The position numbers and the translations under genes are program-made. Below are positions 16,200 to 24,291 of a stretch of DNA of 64,000 bases, piece by piece (positions within the stretch are counted from its first letter, which is position 1; each line of letters opens with the position of its first letter). The notes beneath the pieces were generated by a model. The model saw only the letters and a list, made by a program, of their open reading frames with translations. It was not told where the DNA came from and searched no databases. The DNA is from Chryseobacterium sp. (GTDB lineage Bacteria > Bacteroidota > Bacteroidia > Flavobacteriales > Weeksellaceae): contig JAPUEB010000044.1 in assembly GCA_027492795.1 (NCBI GenBank), forward strand, positions 1-64,000, given 5' to 3'.

Positions 16200-17185
16200 G
16201 GTTTCATAAATGTTCTGCTAATTTTATCCACAATCACCTGCGCCAGTTTTTCTTTGCTTTGATGTGTCCATCCTGCAATATGTGGTGTAACAATAACTTT
16301 TTCAGAGGAAAGGAGAAAATCTAAATCTTCATTTTTGGAATCTAAATTTTCAAAAGAAGCCTTTTCGTATTCCAAAACATCTAAAGCAGCTCCCTTTACC
16401 TTTCCAGACTTTATCGCTACAATTAAATCTTTAGTTTTTACATTTTTTCCTCTAGCCGTATTGATGAAATAGAAGTTTTTACTCATTTCTGAAATAAATT
16501 TTTCATCAACCAAGTAATGCGTTTTAGCAGTTAAAGGTATGTGTAAACTTAGAATATCTGCATCATTTTTAAGTTCTTCCAAAGAAACTTGTGTTGCAAA
16601 ATCATCTGAAAGATTGGGCAAAATATCGTGGAAAATCACTTTGCAGCCAAAACCGGAAAGCCTTTTTGCGACCGCTTTTCCCATATTTCCGTAACCGATG
16701 ATTCCGAAGGTTTTTCCTAATAGTTCGTCGCCACGGTTTTCTTCGCGTTTCCAAATTCCGTTTTTTACTTCGTTTGATGCAATGAAAAGTCGGTTCATTA
16801 AGACCAGAAGCATTCCCAAAACGTGTTCGGCTACAGAATCTCGGTTTCCTTCTGGAGAACTGATGAGTTTTATCCCAAATTCTTCAGCAGCTTCCACATC
16901 AATATTTTCCATTCCGGCTCCTACTCTAGCGATGAATTTTAGATTTTTTGAATTTTCGAGGAAATTTTTATCAAGTGGAATACGGCTGCGAATGATGATG
17001 CCGTCGTAATTTTTTATTTTTTTTAAAACCTCATCATACGAAGAGAGATGGTCTTCTTCCATTAGAAATCCCTTTGCAGTAAGCTGTTCTGAAATTAAGG
17101 GATGGTTTTTATCGAGCTGAAGAATAATCCCCTTTTTCCCAAAAGGGAAACACGTCTCCAATTTTTCCACCTTATTTTTTTGCAT
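16196..17185 (-). CDS. D-2-hydroxyacid dehydrogenase (phosphoglycerate dehydrogenase-like)
   Basis: NAD-dependent dehydrogenase, 329 residues. The substrate lobe contains FIARVGAGMENIDVEAA. The nucleotide-binding lobe has the GxGxxG motif as TFGIIGYGNMGKAVAKRL (about 152-169). The catalytic Arg (NTARGKNV), Glu and His (VTPHIAGWTHQS) are visible. It lacks the ACT domain of many SerA enzymes. It may make 3-phosphohydroxypyruvate or reduce another 2-ketoacid; nothing nearby identifies serine synthesis. The thioesterase gene ends two bases upstream, so they are co-transcribed. Confidence 0.87.
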   Translation of the reverse strand: MQKNKVEKLETCFPFGKKGIILQLDKNHPLISEQLTAKGFLMEEDHLSSYDEVLKKIKNYDGIIIRSRIPLDKNFLENSKNLKFIARVGAGMENIDVEAAEEFGIKLISSPEGNRDSVAEHVLGMLLVLMNRLFIASNEVKNGIWKREENRGDELLGKTFGIIGYGNMGKAVAKRLSGFGCKVIFHDILPNLSDDFATQVSLEELKNDADILSLHIPLTAKTHYLVDEKFISEMSKNFYFINTARGKNVKTKDLIVAIKSGKVKGAALDVLEYEKASFENLDSKNEDLDFLLSSEKVIVTPHIAGWTHQSKEKLAQVIVDKISRTFMKP

Positions 17186-17187
17186 TA

Positions 17188-17709
17188 TTATTGAGGCTGT
17201 TCACAAAAAAGCTTGCGAAGTTCCACAGAATCTTGTGGTTTCATCCTTCCAGAAAGTATCAACGAAAGTTCTTTTCTGCGAAGTGCAGCTGCAAATCTTT
17301 CTTTTTCCAAATCGGTTTCCGGCTCCATTTGTGGAATTGGAACTGGTTTATTGAATTCATCCACCGCTACAAAAGTGTAAATTCCTTCGTTTGTATGGAT
17401 TTTTTCACCTTTTATAGGGTCGTCCAACCAAACATCCACATAAATTTCCATAGAAGTTGAAAATGCCCGCGAAACTTTGGATTCCAACACAACGATTCCT
17501 GCTTCCGGAATTGGATGATTGAAGGAAACGTGGTTTACAGATGCCGTTACAACTCTTCTCGCACAATGTCTTGCTGCGGAAATAGATGCGCAACGATCCA
17601 TTTTTGCAAGAAGTTCGCCTCCGAAAAGATTTCGCAGAGAATTGGTTTCGTTCGGGAGAACGATGTTGGTCATTATCGTTAATGAGTCGGACGCTTTTTT
17701 GATTTCCAT
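17188..17709 (-). CDS. hotdog-fold acyl-CoA thioesterase
   Basis: YciA/BACH-type acyl-CoA thioesterase. The hotdog domain is plain: NIVLPNETNSLRNLFGGELLAKMD with the catalytic Asn/Asp region, ASISAARHC, TASVNHVSFNHPIPEAGIVVLESKV, and THNEG-like HTNEGIYTFVAVD. The frame extends to ATG 17757, giving 16 more lysine-rich residues, but the family begins close to the KKASDSLTIM segment, so ATG 17709 is preferred (173 residues). Even then the start lies inside the upstream HU-CCDC81 gene by 31 bp; ATG 17673 would remove the overlap but also part of the first strand. Confidence 0.85.
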   Translation of the reverse strand: MEIKKASDSLTIMTNIVLPNETNSLRNLFGGELLAKMDRCASISAARHCARRVVTASVNHVSFNHPIPEAGIVVLESKVSRAFSTSMEIYVDVWLDDPIKGEKIHTNEGIYTFVAVDEFNKPVPIPQMEPETDLEKERFAAALRRKELSLILSGRMKPQDSVELRKLFCEQPQ

Positions 17710-18497
17710 TTTTGATTTGTTGATTTTTTGGAACTCCATTTTTTCTTCGGAGTCCATTTTTTTGCATTAGATTTTACGGGGACTACTGCACTTTTTCTAA
17801 CAGAATCCTGCTTAAGACTGTCTGCTGCTTTTAAGCTATCTGCAGTTGCATTGAGTTTTTGTACATCAACTTTGAAATTACCATTTTCTATACGGTGAGT
17901 TGAATTTTTTACAGTGATATCGTCGAAAGATTTTTTTCCGAAAAGCCTTTCTTGCTGCGTGATTCCCAAATAAGCCAACCCAAGAACAGGAACTGCAACC
18001 AAAAAAATCCACAAAATAGAATTATTGAATTGGTAACTTCCTTTTTCTTCGGTATTTGGTTCGTTGTAAAGATTTTCACCATTTTTTATTTCAGAAATAT
18101 TAATTTCTTCCAATCCATAAAAATCCGGAGATTCTTTTTGGATGCGGTTACCTTTAAAGACGAGCTTGTTTTCAGAAATGTAAAAATTCCCCAAACCTTC
18201 CACGGAAAACTCTTCATTTTTCTGTAACAAATTTTTCCAGTAATCGGTTTGTATTTTTAGTCGAGATTTTGCCGTTTCTTGGGAAATATTATTTTGCAAA
18301 GAAATGTATTCCACCAGTTTTTCATCCTCAACAAGGTAGTTTGCATCGAAAACAATTCGCTTTGCAGGTGGTAGAATTGTCTTTTTATCTGCATCAAAAA
18401 TCGCTCTGGAATTTTCCGTAGAAAAAACTCCAAATTCTGGAACGGCAACTTTTCTATGTCGCTTCAAAAGCTCTAAAATTCCTGCTGAAATATTCAT
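17679..18497 (-). CDS. HU-CCDC81 domain membrane protein
   Basis: The 272-residue protein opens with two HU/IHF-like repeats of the bacterial CCDC81 type (ILELLKRHRKVAVPEFGVFSTENSRAIF, then a second lobe with FSVEGLGNFYIS at about 100-112). One transmembrane helix follows (about 160-178, NSILWIFLVAVPVLGLAYLGI). Many Bacteroidota relatives end in a peptidoglycan-binding SPOR domain; here the tail is instead a Lys/Trp-rich stretch of about 30 residues (KKW, SSKKS repeats) lying over the start of the thioesterase gene. It may link the envelope with DNA or cell-wall structure; function unproven. Confidence 0.75.
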   Translation of the reverse strand: MNISAGILELLKRHRKVAVPEFGVFSTENSRAIFDADKKTILPPAKRIVFDANYLVEDEKLVEYISLQNNISQETAKSRLKIQTDYWKNLLQKNEEFSVEGLGNFYISENKLVFKGNRIQKESPDFYGLEEINISEIKNGENLYNEPNTEEKGSYQFNNSILWIFLVAVPVLGLAYLGITQQERLFGKKSFDDITVKNSTHRIENGNFKVDVQKLNATADSLKAADSLKQDSVRKSAVVPVKSNAKKWTPKKKWSSKKSTNQKWKSKKRPTH

Positions 18498-18547
18498 GTA
18501 TCGGCAAATTTACCCTTTTTCTTTTTTTCAAAAAAATTAAAAACAAA

Positions 18548-18571
18548 AAAGACTGCCTTCCGACAGTCTTT
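18548..18571 (-). terminator. terminator of the T9SS-sorted protein gene
   Basis: AAAGACTG at 18548-18555 pairs with CAGTCTTT at 18564-18571. On the minus strand the hairpin is followed by a T-rich run. Confidence 0.7.
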
Positions 18572-18590
18572 ATCTTTAAAAAGATGAAAT

Positions 18591-19271
18591 TTATTTGATG
18601 AATTTCACCACTTCGTTTTCAGTTCCGTTAGAAACTCTTAGGATGTACATTCCTTTTTGGCTGATGTTCAAATCAATTGGGTTTCCGTCTGCTTTTACAT
18701 TGATGGTTTTTACAGTTCTACCGCTGAAATCATATACACTTACGTTTAGATTTCCTTTTTTGGAAGTGTAAAGCGCTCCTTCTGCAACAAAAGATTTTCC
18801 TTTCAAATTGTTTAAATCAGAAACCGACATTGTACCAAGGGTTGTGGTCCCTGTAAATCCTTTTGAGTTTGCCATAATGTCTGCAGACTGCATCGTTGCA
18901 CCATTTTGCTGGTTTTTGAAAACGATACCGAAATTACTCACGGTAGTATTTGCTGGCAATACATCATTAGGAGCGGTGTTACCCGTCCAAACTTTTGTAT
19001 TAAAATTTACCGTTGCTTCATAAGCAGAGATTGCAGGATTCCAAACCATTTCTACATTAGAGTTGGACCAAGCATCTGTATAAGTTGTTCCCGGAATCCA
19101 CAAATGAGCCCAAAAACTTGGCGTTCCTACTCCTGGTGAGTAAAGAGAGTAATCATTCGCTTGTCCGTAAGTCATTTTTACAACGCCTTGTGAAACGTTT
19201 GTGATAACTAATTGTGCAGAAACTGCCACCAAAGCGAAGAAAGTTAAGAATAGAGCATAAAGTTTTTTCAT
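18591..19271 (-). CDS. secreted protein with T9SS type A sorting domain
   Basis: The 226-residue protein has a signal peptide (MKKLYALFLTFFALVAVSAQ) and a C-terminal type IX secretion sorting domain from about residue 155: GNLNVSVYDFSGRTVKTINV, then GMYILRVSNGTENEVVKFIK. The central part (VEMVWNPAISAYEATVNFN...VSNFGIVFKNQQNGATMQSADIM) looks like a compact beta-sandwich and may be a carbohydrate- or starch-binding module, but I cannot name it. It is expected to be exported across both membranes and attached to the surface or released. A terminator follows and the TonB receptor gene lies upstream. Confidence 0.8.
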   Translation of the reverse strand: MKKLYALFLTFFALVAVSAQLVITNVSQGVVKMTYGQANDYSLYSPGVGTPSFWAHLWIPGTTYTDAWSNSNVEMVWNPAISAYEATVNFNTKVWTGNTAPNDVLPANTTVSNFGIVFKNQQNGATMQSADIMANSKGFTGTTTLGTMSVSDLNNLKGKSFVAEGALYTSKKGNLNVSVYDFSGRTVKTINVKADGNPIDLNISQKGMYILRVSNGTENEVVKFIK

Positions 19272-19359
19272 ATTTTTATTTTTAATTGTTAAACCGCAGC
19301 AAATTTATGAATGAATTTGCTTAACTCACAAATAATTGAAGCAAAATATAATGCATCAC

Positions 19360-21465
19360 TTATTTAAACAAAAAACTTACTCCAAACATAAAGTTCGTTC
19401 CCGCTTGTGAAAAGTAATATGGACTGCCATCGTAAACATAACCGTTGTTCACATATTTTTTGTTGAAAATATTGTTCAGCAAAAATTTAAAATCTACATC
19501 AGTTTTGCGCAGATTCAAAGTGTATTTTGCATTGAAATCGGCTAGAAAATAAGACGGAAGTTTCAAATCTGCATTATTGGTATTATCCAAAAACTGGCTT
19601 CCAATGTATTGATTTTGGAATCCTAAAGAGAAATTTTTTGTAGGATTAAAATTAATCATAACGTTTGCGATAATGTTTGGCGAAAAAGAAATCGGCGTAT
19701 TTCCAAGATTTTCAATTCCCGATGGAGTTTCGCTTTTAAAATCGATATTTTTATTTTGACTTACACTTAAATTCCCTGAAACATTCCATTGTTCTGAAAT
19801 TTGTGAAAGTGCAGCCAATTCAATTCCCATTCTGTAAGATTTTCCTGAATTTTCTCGGATAAACTCGCCAATATTGTTGATTTTTCCGTTTAAAACCAAC
19901 TGATTTACATAATACATATAATAAGCATTCGCAGAAAACTGAACTTTCCCGAAAGATTTTTCTAAACCGGCTTCAAAATCGTGCAAAGATTCCGCTTCTA
20001 CGTTCGGATTGGCAAACAAATCGTCGCGGTTTGGCTCTCTGTGCGCATTTGCGTAGGAAATGAATATTTTTCCTGAAGGAATTTTATAGGAAACTCCGGC
20101 TTTAGGATTGAAAAAGTTCCATTTTTTGTTCAAATCTGCACCTTCACCGTCACCTTGCATCAAAATTTGCGTGTTGTAGGAAATATTTCTCAACTGTAGG
20201 TCTCCAAAAAATTCAAAATCATCAAGCCTGAAAAGCACTTTGGCAAAACCGGAAATTTCATTTTTCACAGAATTGTTTCGGTAATATTCATGCTCTTTAA
20301 TTTGAGGAAAATAAACTCCGGTTACATTCCCGAAATGTTTTCCAGCATATTGATTTGCAACAACTCCCAAATTCAAATCTATATTTTCAAATGTTCCGTA
20401 AAGTGTAGAAACTGCGCCATAAAAATCATTATCCAGCCACTTTTTTCGGATGAAATCGGAGCGTGAAATCGTTCCTTGATTTGGCAAATTATATTTTGAA
20501 AATTTCGCGCCCTGCTTATAATTTTCGTAATATCCTTTTCCTTTGGTGTAATGCGCGGTGGTTTCCAGACGCCATTTTTCATTAAAAACCTGTTCCCAAA
20601 GCAATTGATAATGGTTTTGGCGGTAATTATCGGTTTCATTATCGTAAAAACCGACAATATTTTCCCAATTGGCGTCGTAAATTGCTCCGGAATAGTTGAA
20701 TTTTGGATTTTCTTCCCAAGTTTTTTTATCGATTCCGTTCCACGCTTGGTAGGTTTTTTCTTTTCCTCCGAATGCCATCAAACGCAATTTGGTGTTATTT
20801 TCTTCGAAAAGTGCCGTGAAATTATAAGAATCTAAATTTGAAAAAGCTCGGTCGACATAACCATCGGAATGAATTTTCGTGTATCGCCCCATCATCGAAA
20901 GACGGTTGTTCCAAAATTTCCCTGAACCTATTTCCGCAGAATATTTATAGGTATTGAAAGATCCATAAGAATTATCCGATTTTAAATAAAATTTTTCATC
21001 GGGATTTTTTGAAATAACATTCACGCTCGCTCCAAATGCGGAAACGCCGTTGGAAGAAGTTCCCACACCGCGCTGAATCACAATTTGTGACGCTGAACTC
21101 GCCAAATCTGGAACATCCACAAAAAAAGTTCCCTGACTTTCGGAATCGTTGTAAGGAACGCCGTTCATCATCACATTAATGGAAGTTCCACCCACTCCTC
21201 GAATTCTAAAACCCGTGTAACCAACACCATTTCCCGCATCGGAAGTTGAGATAACGGAAGTTTGGTTTTTCAATAAAATCGGCAAATCCTGACCGAGATT
21301 TTTTTGGTCTAAATCTTTCTGAACATTGATGATTTCTTTGGCAACTGGAAGTCGCTTTAGTAATTTAACTTCCTCTATTTCAGAAGTTTTAATGGAATCT
21401 TTCGGCAAAATTTGCGAAAAATAGAACGGACTTACGCAAAGTCCTAAAAATAAAAAACCTTTCAT
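19360..21465 (-). CDS. TonB-dependent receptor, probable thiamine transporter
   Basis: Outer-membrane TonB-dependent receptor of 701 residues. A signal peptide is followed by the plug domain (about 45-150, RIRGVGGTSINVMMNGVPYNDSESQGTFFVDVPDLASSASQIVIQRGVGTSSNG) and a 22-strand-type barrel ending GTNFMFGVSFLFK with the usual terminal Phe-x-Phe-like strand. Direct evidence for its role is the TPP riboswitch about 120 bp upstream on the same strand; receptors controlled by such elements in Bacteroidota are predicted thiamine or thiamine-precursor importers. No inner-membrane transporter gene is adjacent. Confidence 0.9.
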   Translation of the reverse strand: MKGFLFLGLCVSPFYFSQILPKDSIKTSEIEEVKLLKRLPVAKEIINVQKDLDQKNLGQDLPILLKNQTSVISTSDAGNGVGYTGFRIRGVGGTSINVMMNGVPYNDSESQGTFFVDVPDLASSASQIVIQRGVGTSSNGVSAFGASVNVISKNPDEKFYLKSDNSYGSFNTYKYSAEIGSGKFWNNRLSMMGRYTKIHSDGYVDRAFSNLDSYNFTALFEENNTKLRLMAFGGKEKTYQAWNGIDKKTWEENPKFNYSGAIYDANWENIVGFYDNETDNYRQNHYQLLWEQVFNEKWRLETTAHYTKGKGYYENYKQGAKFSKYNLPNQGTISRSDFIRKKWLDNDFYGAVSTLYGTFENIDLNLGVVANQYAGKHFGNVTGVYFPQIKEHEYYRNNSVKNEISGFAKVLFRLDDFEFFGDLQLRNISYNTQILMQGDGEGADLNKKWNFFNPKAGVSYKIPSGKIFISYANAHREPNRDDLFANPNVEAESLHDFEAGLEKSFGKVQFSANAYYMYYVNQLVLNGKINNIGEFIRENSGKSYRMGIELAALSQISEQWNVSGNLSVSQNKNIDFKSETPSGIENLGNTPISFSPNIIANVMINFNPTKNFSLGFQNQYIGSQFLDNTNNADLKLPSYFLADFNAKYTLNLRKTDVDFKFLLNNIFNKKYVNNGYVYDGSPYYFSQAGTNFMFGVSFLFK

Positions 21466-21584
21466 TCTTTTAATTTTTTAAGATTAATTGAATAAAAGGG
21501 GCGATTAAATATAAATGATGGTTGATAAATGATGATTGATTTTGAATTGCAATCACTTATCAATTATCTTTTATCATTTATGAA

Positions 21585-21656
21585 TGCATCCCTAAACAGC
21601 ATTACCTGTTCGAGGTTCATTGGGTATAATCTCAGCCACAAAAGCAGCACCCCTTA
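21585..21656 (-). promoter_or_regulatory. TPP riboswitch (THI element)
   Basis: On the minus strand the sequence reads GGGGTGC, then GGCTGAGATTATACCC, GAACCT, GAACAGGTAATGCTG and AGGGATGC in the order and spacing of the TPP aptamer: the CTGAGA pyrimidine-sensor loop and the ACCT/AGGTAATGC pyrophosphate-sensor helix are both intact. It precedes the TonB-dependent receptor gene and would repress it when thiamine pyrophosphate is plentiful. Short-period repeats of the type TGATGATTGAT lie between the aptamer and the gene. Confidence 0.95.
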
Positions 21657-21688
21657 AAATTCTGACCGCGAAATTATGAAATTTTTAT

Positions 21689-22429
21689 TTAATATTTATT
21701 ATTTTTATCATCAACGTAAAAATAATTATTGCCGTCTTTGGTTACTTCGAAGAGATGCGCCAATTTCCAGCTGTAATTTCGTTTGATATCAGCATATTCA
21801 AAGGGAACAATGATGTTGTTATGAACATCAATCACCCCAAATTTATCGTCTTTTGCAGCAATAATCATCGGTTCTTTCACATTGGTTCCTTCCATAATGT
21901 GAAGTAATTGATATTGTGGAGCAATAACATATTGCTTATCGTCATTTTCATTATAAAAATTCTTTTTATCTATAATTCCATAAGCACCTTTTCTTACAAA
22001 ACTATTGAAAACTTGAGGTTTATACGTATTGGCGCATTTACCTTTTTCCTCGTTTTTGTACTGATAAACCTTATTTCCTTTGCTGTCTATACGATAATCT
22101 ACATCCTTTACGCTAACGGAAGCATATTCCGCAGTTCCAAACTTTTTTACAGATTCGTTCGGGGAGTTCAGAAGATTGCAGTCCTCCGTGAAAAAGCCTA
22201 CATTGGAAAATTGAGGCTTAATAACAACTTTTGATTTTTGATTTTTAAAACCAAACTTTCCGTTTTGCAATAAGGGGATTAATCCGGCTACGGAATCGTT
22301 TACTTTTTCGTTTGCCTCACTGGCTGAAACAGAAATTGAGGAATTAAAACCTTGGCCGAGCGCCAATTTGCCTTGCGAGTACAGCAATAGCGATAGACCT
22401 GTAAGAAACAGGCAATACAATTTTTTCAT
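21689..22429 (-). CDS. WG-repeat-containing exported protein (copy 1)
   Basis: The 246-residue product has a signal peptide (LYCLFLTGLSLLLYSQ). Its body contains WG-type repeats: GKFGFKNQKSKVVIKPQFSNVGFF around 55-80 and DKFGVIDVHNNIIVPFEYADI around 195-215, plus a weaker KGAYGIIDKKNFY unit. WG repeats are beta-rich modules of unknown binding function. It is a close paralogue of the next gene upstream, sharing the same C-terminus with conservative substitutions, so it arose by tandem duplication. Regulation is not visible. Confidence 0.7.
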   Translation of the reverse strand: MKKLYCLFLTGLSLLLYSQGKLALGQGFNSSISVSASEANEKVNDSVAGLIPLLQNGKFGFKNQKSKVVIKPQFSNVGFFTEDCNLLNSPNESVKKFGTAEYASVSVKDVDYRIDSKGNKVYQYKNEEKGKCANTYKPQVFNSFVRKGAYGIIDKKNFYNENDDKQYVIAPQYQLLHIMEGTNVKEPMIIAAKDDKFGVIDVHNNIIVPFEYADIKRNYSWKLAHLFEVTKDGNNYFYVDDKNNKY

Positions 22430-22542
22430 CGTGTTTGTGTGTTTTATCGCAGTAAAAATACAACAAACTTTGTTTTTTTTACAATATTATGTTAAAAACA
22501 GAATAAAATCATACAGATTACGTATAGTAATTAAAAATTTTA

Positions 22543-23265
22543 TCAGTAACGTTTGTTTTTATCATCAATGTAAAAATAATTGGTTCCATCTTTGGTAACT
22601 TCGAAAAGCCTTCCAAGTTTCCAGCTGTAATTTCTTTTGATATCGCTGTATTCGAAAGGAATGATGATTTTATTATTCACATCAATAATTCCAAAACGGT
22701 TTCCGAGTGAAGCAATAATCATCGGATTTTTCAAATCGTCGCCTTCTAAAACATGAAGGTATTCGTATTGCGGGTAAATTCTGTAATGGCGGTAATCTTC
22801 AGGATTGGTGAATGTTGAATCTTCAATGAGTCCGTAAAATCCGTTTTTAACATAGCCGTGAAAAAGTTGCTTTTTATATTCGTTAGGGCATTTCCCCAAA
22901 TCATCTTTTTTGAACTCATAGACACGTTTTCCATACATATCAATACGATAATCAACATCTTCCGCACGAACTGAAGCGTAACTTTTGGTTCCGAATTTTC
23001 TAATTTTCTCGTTTGGGGAATTCAAAAGATTACAATCTTCAGCAAAAAATCCCACATTGCTGTAAACAGGCTTTATGACGACCTTTCCTTTTTGATTCTG
23101 AAAGCCAAATTTACCATTCACTTTCACTGGAAAAAGGGCTGCAACCGAGTCGTTCAGTTTCAACAAATCAAAATTGGCTTTGTGTTGAACTTTTTTGTTT
23201 TTTTTGATTTGTGAAAAACCCGAACAAAAGAACAGCAATAAAAAAGAAACGAAAAATCTCTGCAT
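22543..23265 (-). CDS. WG-repeat-containing exported protein (copy 2)
   Basis: Paralogue of the adjacent downstream gene, 240 residues from ATG 23265 with signal peptide MQRFFVSFLLLFFCSGFSQ. WG repeats GKFGFQNQKGKVVIKPVYSNVGFF and NRFGIIDVNNKIIIPFEYSDI are in matching positions, and the ending (KRNYSWKLGRLFEVTKDG...YIDDKNKRY) is shared. The frame is open to 23310, but that would overlap the exosortase-associated gene and disrupt the signal. It follows the exosortase F pair by 10 bp, so it is likely in their operon. Confidence 0.72.
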   Translation of the reverse strand: MQRFFVSFLLLFFCSGFSQIKKNKKVQHKANFDLLKLNDSVAALFPVKVNGKFGFQNQKGKVVIKPVYSNVGFFAEDCNLLNSPNEKIRKFGTKSYASVRAEDVDYRIDMYGKRVYEFKKDDLGKCPNEYKKQLFHGYVKNGFYGLIEDSTFTNPEDYRHYRIYPQYEYLHVLEGDDLKNPMIIASLGNRFGIIDVNNKIIIPFEYSDIKRNYSWKLGRLFEVTKDGTNYFYIDDKNKRY

Positions 23266-23275
23266 CAATTTTTTT

Positions 23276-23725
23276 TTAAAATTTATTTGCCAATAAAGCT
23301 TTTTCTGCATGTTTTCTGTAATAAAACATAGGAATGATGAGCAATAAAATTAAGGGCTGAATTACAAATCTCCTCATATAAAAGGAAAAAACATAGCCAA
23401 TTTCAAATTTTTGGTAAATACAAAAAAGATATACCGGAAAAGTGATGGCAAAGAAAATCGTCATCAGCAAAATCGCTTGAAACGTCCATTTTTTATTGCC
23501 AAACATGAAATGAATAATGACCGCTGAAAAAATAAGATTCAACAGAAATCGGAATAAATGATTGGTAATCAGTTTCGCCCACTCAAAATCAGGAAAAGGG
23601 GCAGCTTGATTAGCTTCATGAAAATAATTCAGAAACGGATCGTAAAACCAGCTGTCCTCAACCGCGCGAACCGCAATTAATCCAAAAACACCCAGAATTA
23701 CAACAAACCATTTCAGAATTTTCAT
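23276..23725 (-). CDS. exosortase F system-associated membrane protein
   Basis: The 149-residue protein has an N-terminal hydrophobic segment and three further membrane helices (roughly 55-73, 78-100, 120-140), with an aromatic periplasmic stretch EDSWFYDPFLNYFHEANQAAPFPDFEW. Its size, topology and position directly after xrtF match the small membrane partner known beside exosortase F in Flavobacteriia. The start overlaps the xrtF stop by four bases (ATGA). Its role in sorting is unknown. Confidence 0.8.
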   Translation of the reverse strand: MKILKWFVVILGVFGLIAVRAVEDSWFYDPFLNYFHEANQAAPFPDFEWAKLITNHLFRFLLNLIFSAVIIHFMFGNKKWTFQAILLMTIFFAITFPVYLFCIYQKFEIGYVFSFYMRRFVIQPLILLLIIPMFYYRKHAEKALLANKF

Positions 23726-24243
23726 TTTTTCAAAACGAATTTATTAATCCAAATCAGCCAAAGCAGCACCACCAAACCATAAATCACCGCAGGAAATAGA
23801 TAATCGTGTGTTATTTTACCAAATTGCGGGTATTCTGTAAGTACGATATTAAGACCTGCGATTCTTAACACATTCATTACATGCAAAAAAACAATACTTC
23901 CCACAACAAATAAAAAAGTTTTAGCTCCTTTGTAAAATGCCAAAACAAAAGCTGCAAATAAAATCATCACAGAAACTGCGTTGCAACCTTCCACCATTCG
24001 GGAAACATAGTTATTGTTTATTTTAAAATACTCGGTAATCTGTTTCGGAAAATGTTGTAAAACGGTAGAATATCCTGCTGCATTCTGAAGTGTTTTAACA
24101 TGCTCTGCAACCCAACGTGAATAAGGATCGAGTCCGAAAGGCTCAGTACGGTTGAGATACAACTGATACAACAGAAAAAGCGCCAAGTAAATAAGCGCAA
24201 ATCTCAGAAGTATCATTAAAACCGGTTTGAAATCCTTTAACAC
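23722..24243 (-). CDS. xrtF: exosortase F (XrtF)
   Basis: Membrane transpeptidase-like protein sorting enzyme, 173 residues. The exosortase triad is visible: Cys87 in VEGCNAVSVMILF, Arg127 in NVLRIAGLN and His146 in THDYLFPAV, each at the end of a membrane helix. Exosortases cleave short C-terminal sorting signals and anchor the substrate. Translation starts at GTG 24243 (family starts LKDFKPVL); a -7-like box lies only about 5 nt upstream, so the transcript may be leaderless. The partner gene overlaps its end. No obvious substrate with a C-terminal sorting signal is in the window. Confidence 0.87.
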   Translation of the reverse strand: MLKDFKPVLMILLRFALIYLALFLLYQLYLNRTEPFGLDPYSRWVAEHVKTLQNAAGYSTVLQHFPKQITEYFKINNNYVSRMVEGCNAVSVMILFAAFVLAFYKGAKTFLFVVGSIVFLHVMNVLRIAGLNIVLTEYPQFGKITHDYLFPAVIYGLVVLLWLIWINKFVLKK

Positions 24244-24245
24244 GC

Positions 24246-24285
24246 CACAAATATACTAAATAACGCCTAAATTAGTATATTTGTG
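24246..24285. promoter_or_regulatory. symmetric divergent promoter between xrtF and the AmgK-like gene
   Basis: A perfect 14-bp inverted repeat, CACAAATATACTAA at 24246-24259 and TTAGTATATTTGTG at 24272-24285, contains TATATTTG (the TAnnTTTG -7 box of Bacteroidota) on each strand. The plus-strand box at 24277-24284 ends 7 nt before ATG 24292; the minus-strand box ends about 4 nt before GTG 24243. No clear TTG -33 element was found for either, so the assignment is moderate. Confidence 0.5.
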
Positions 24286-24291
24286 CAACGC

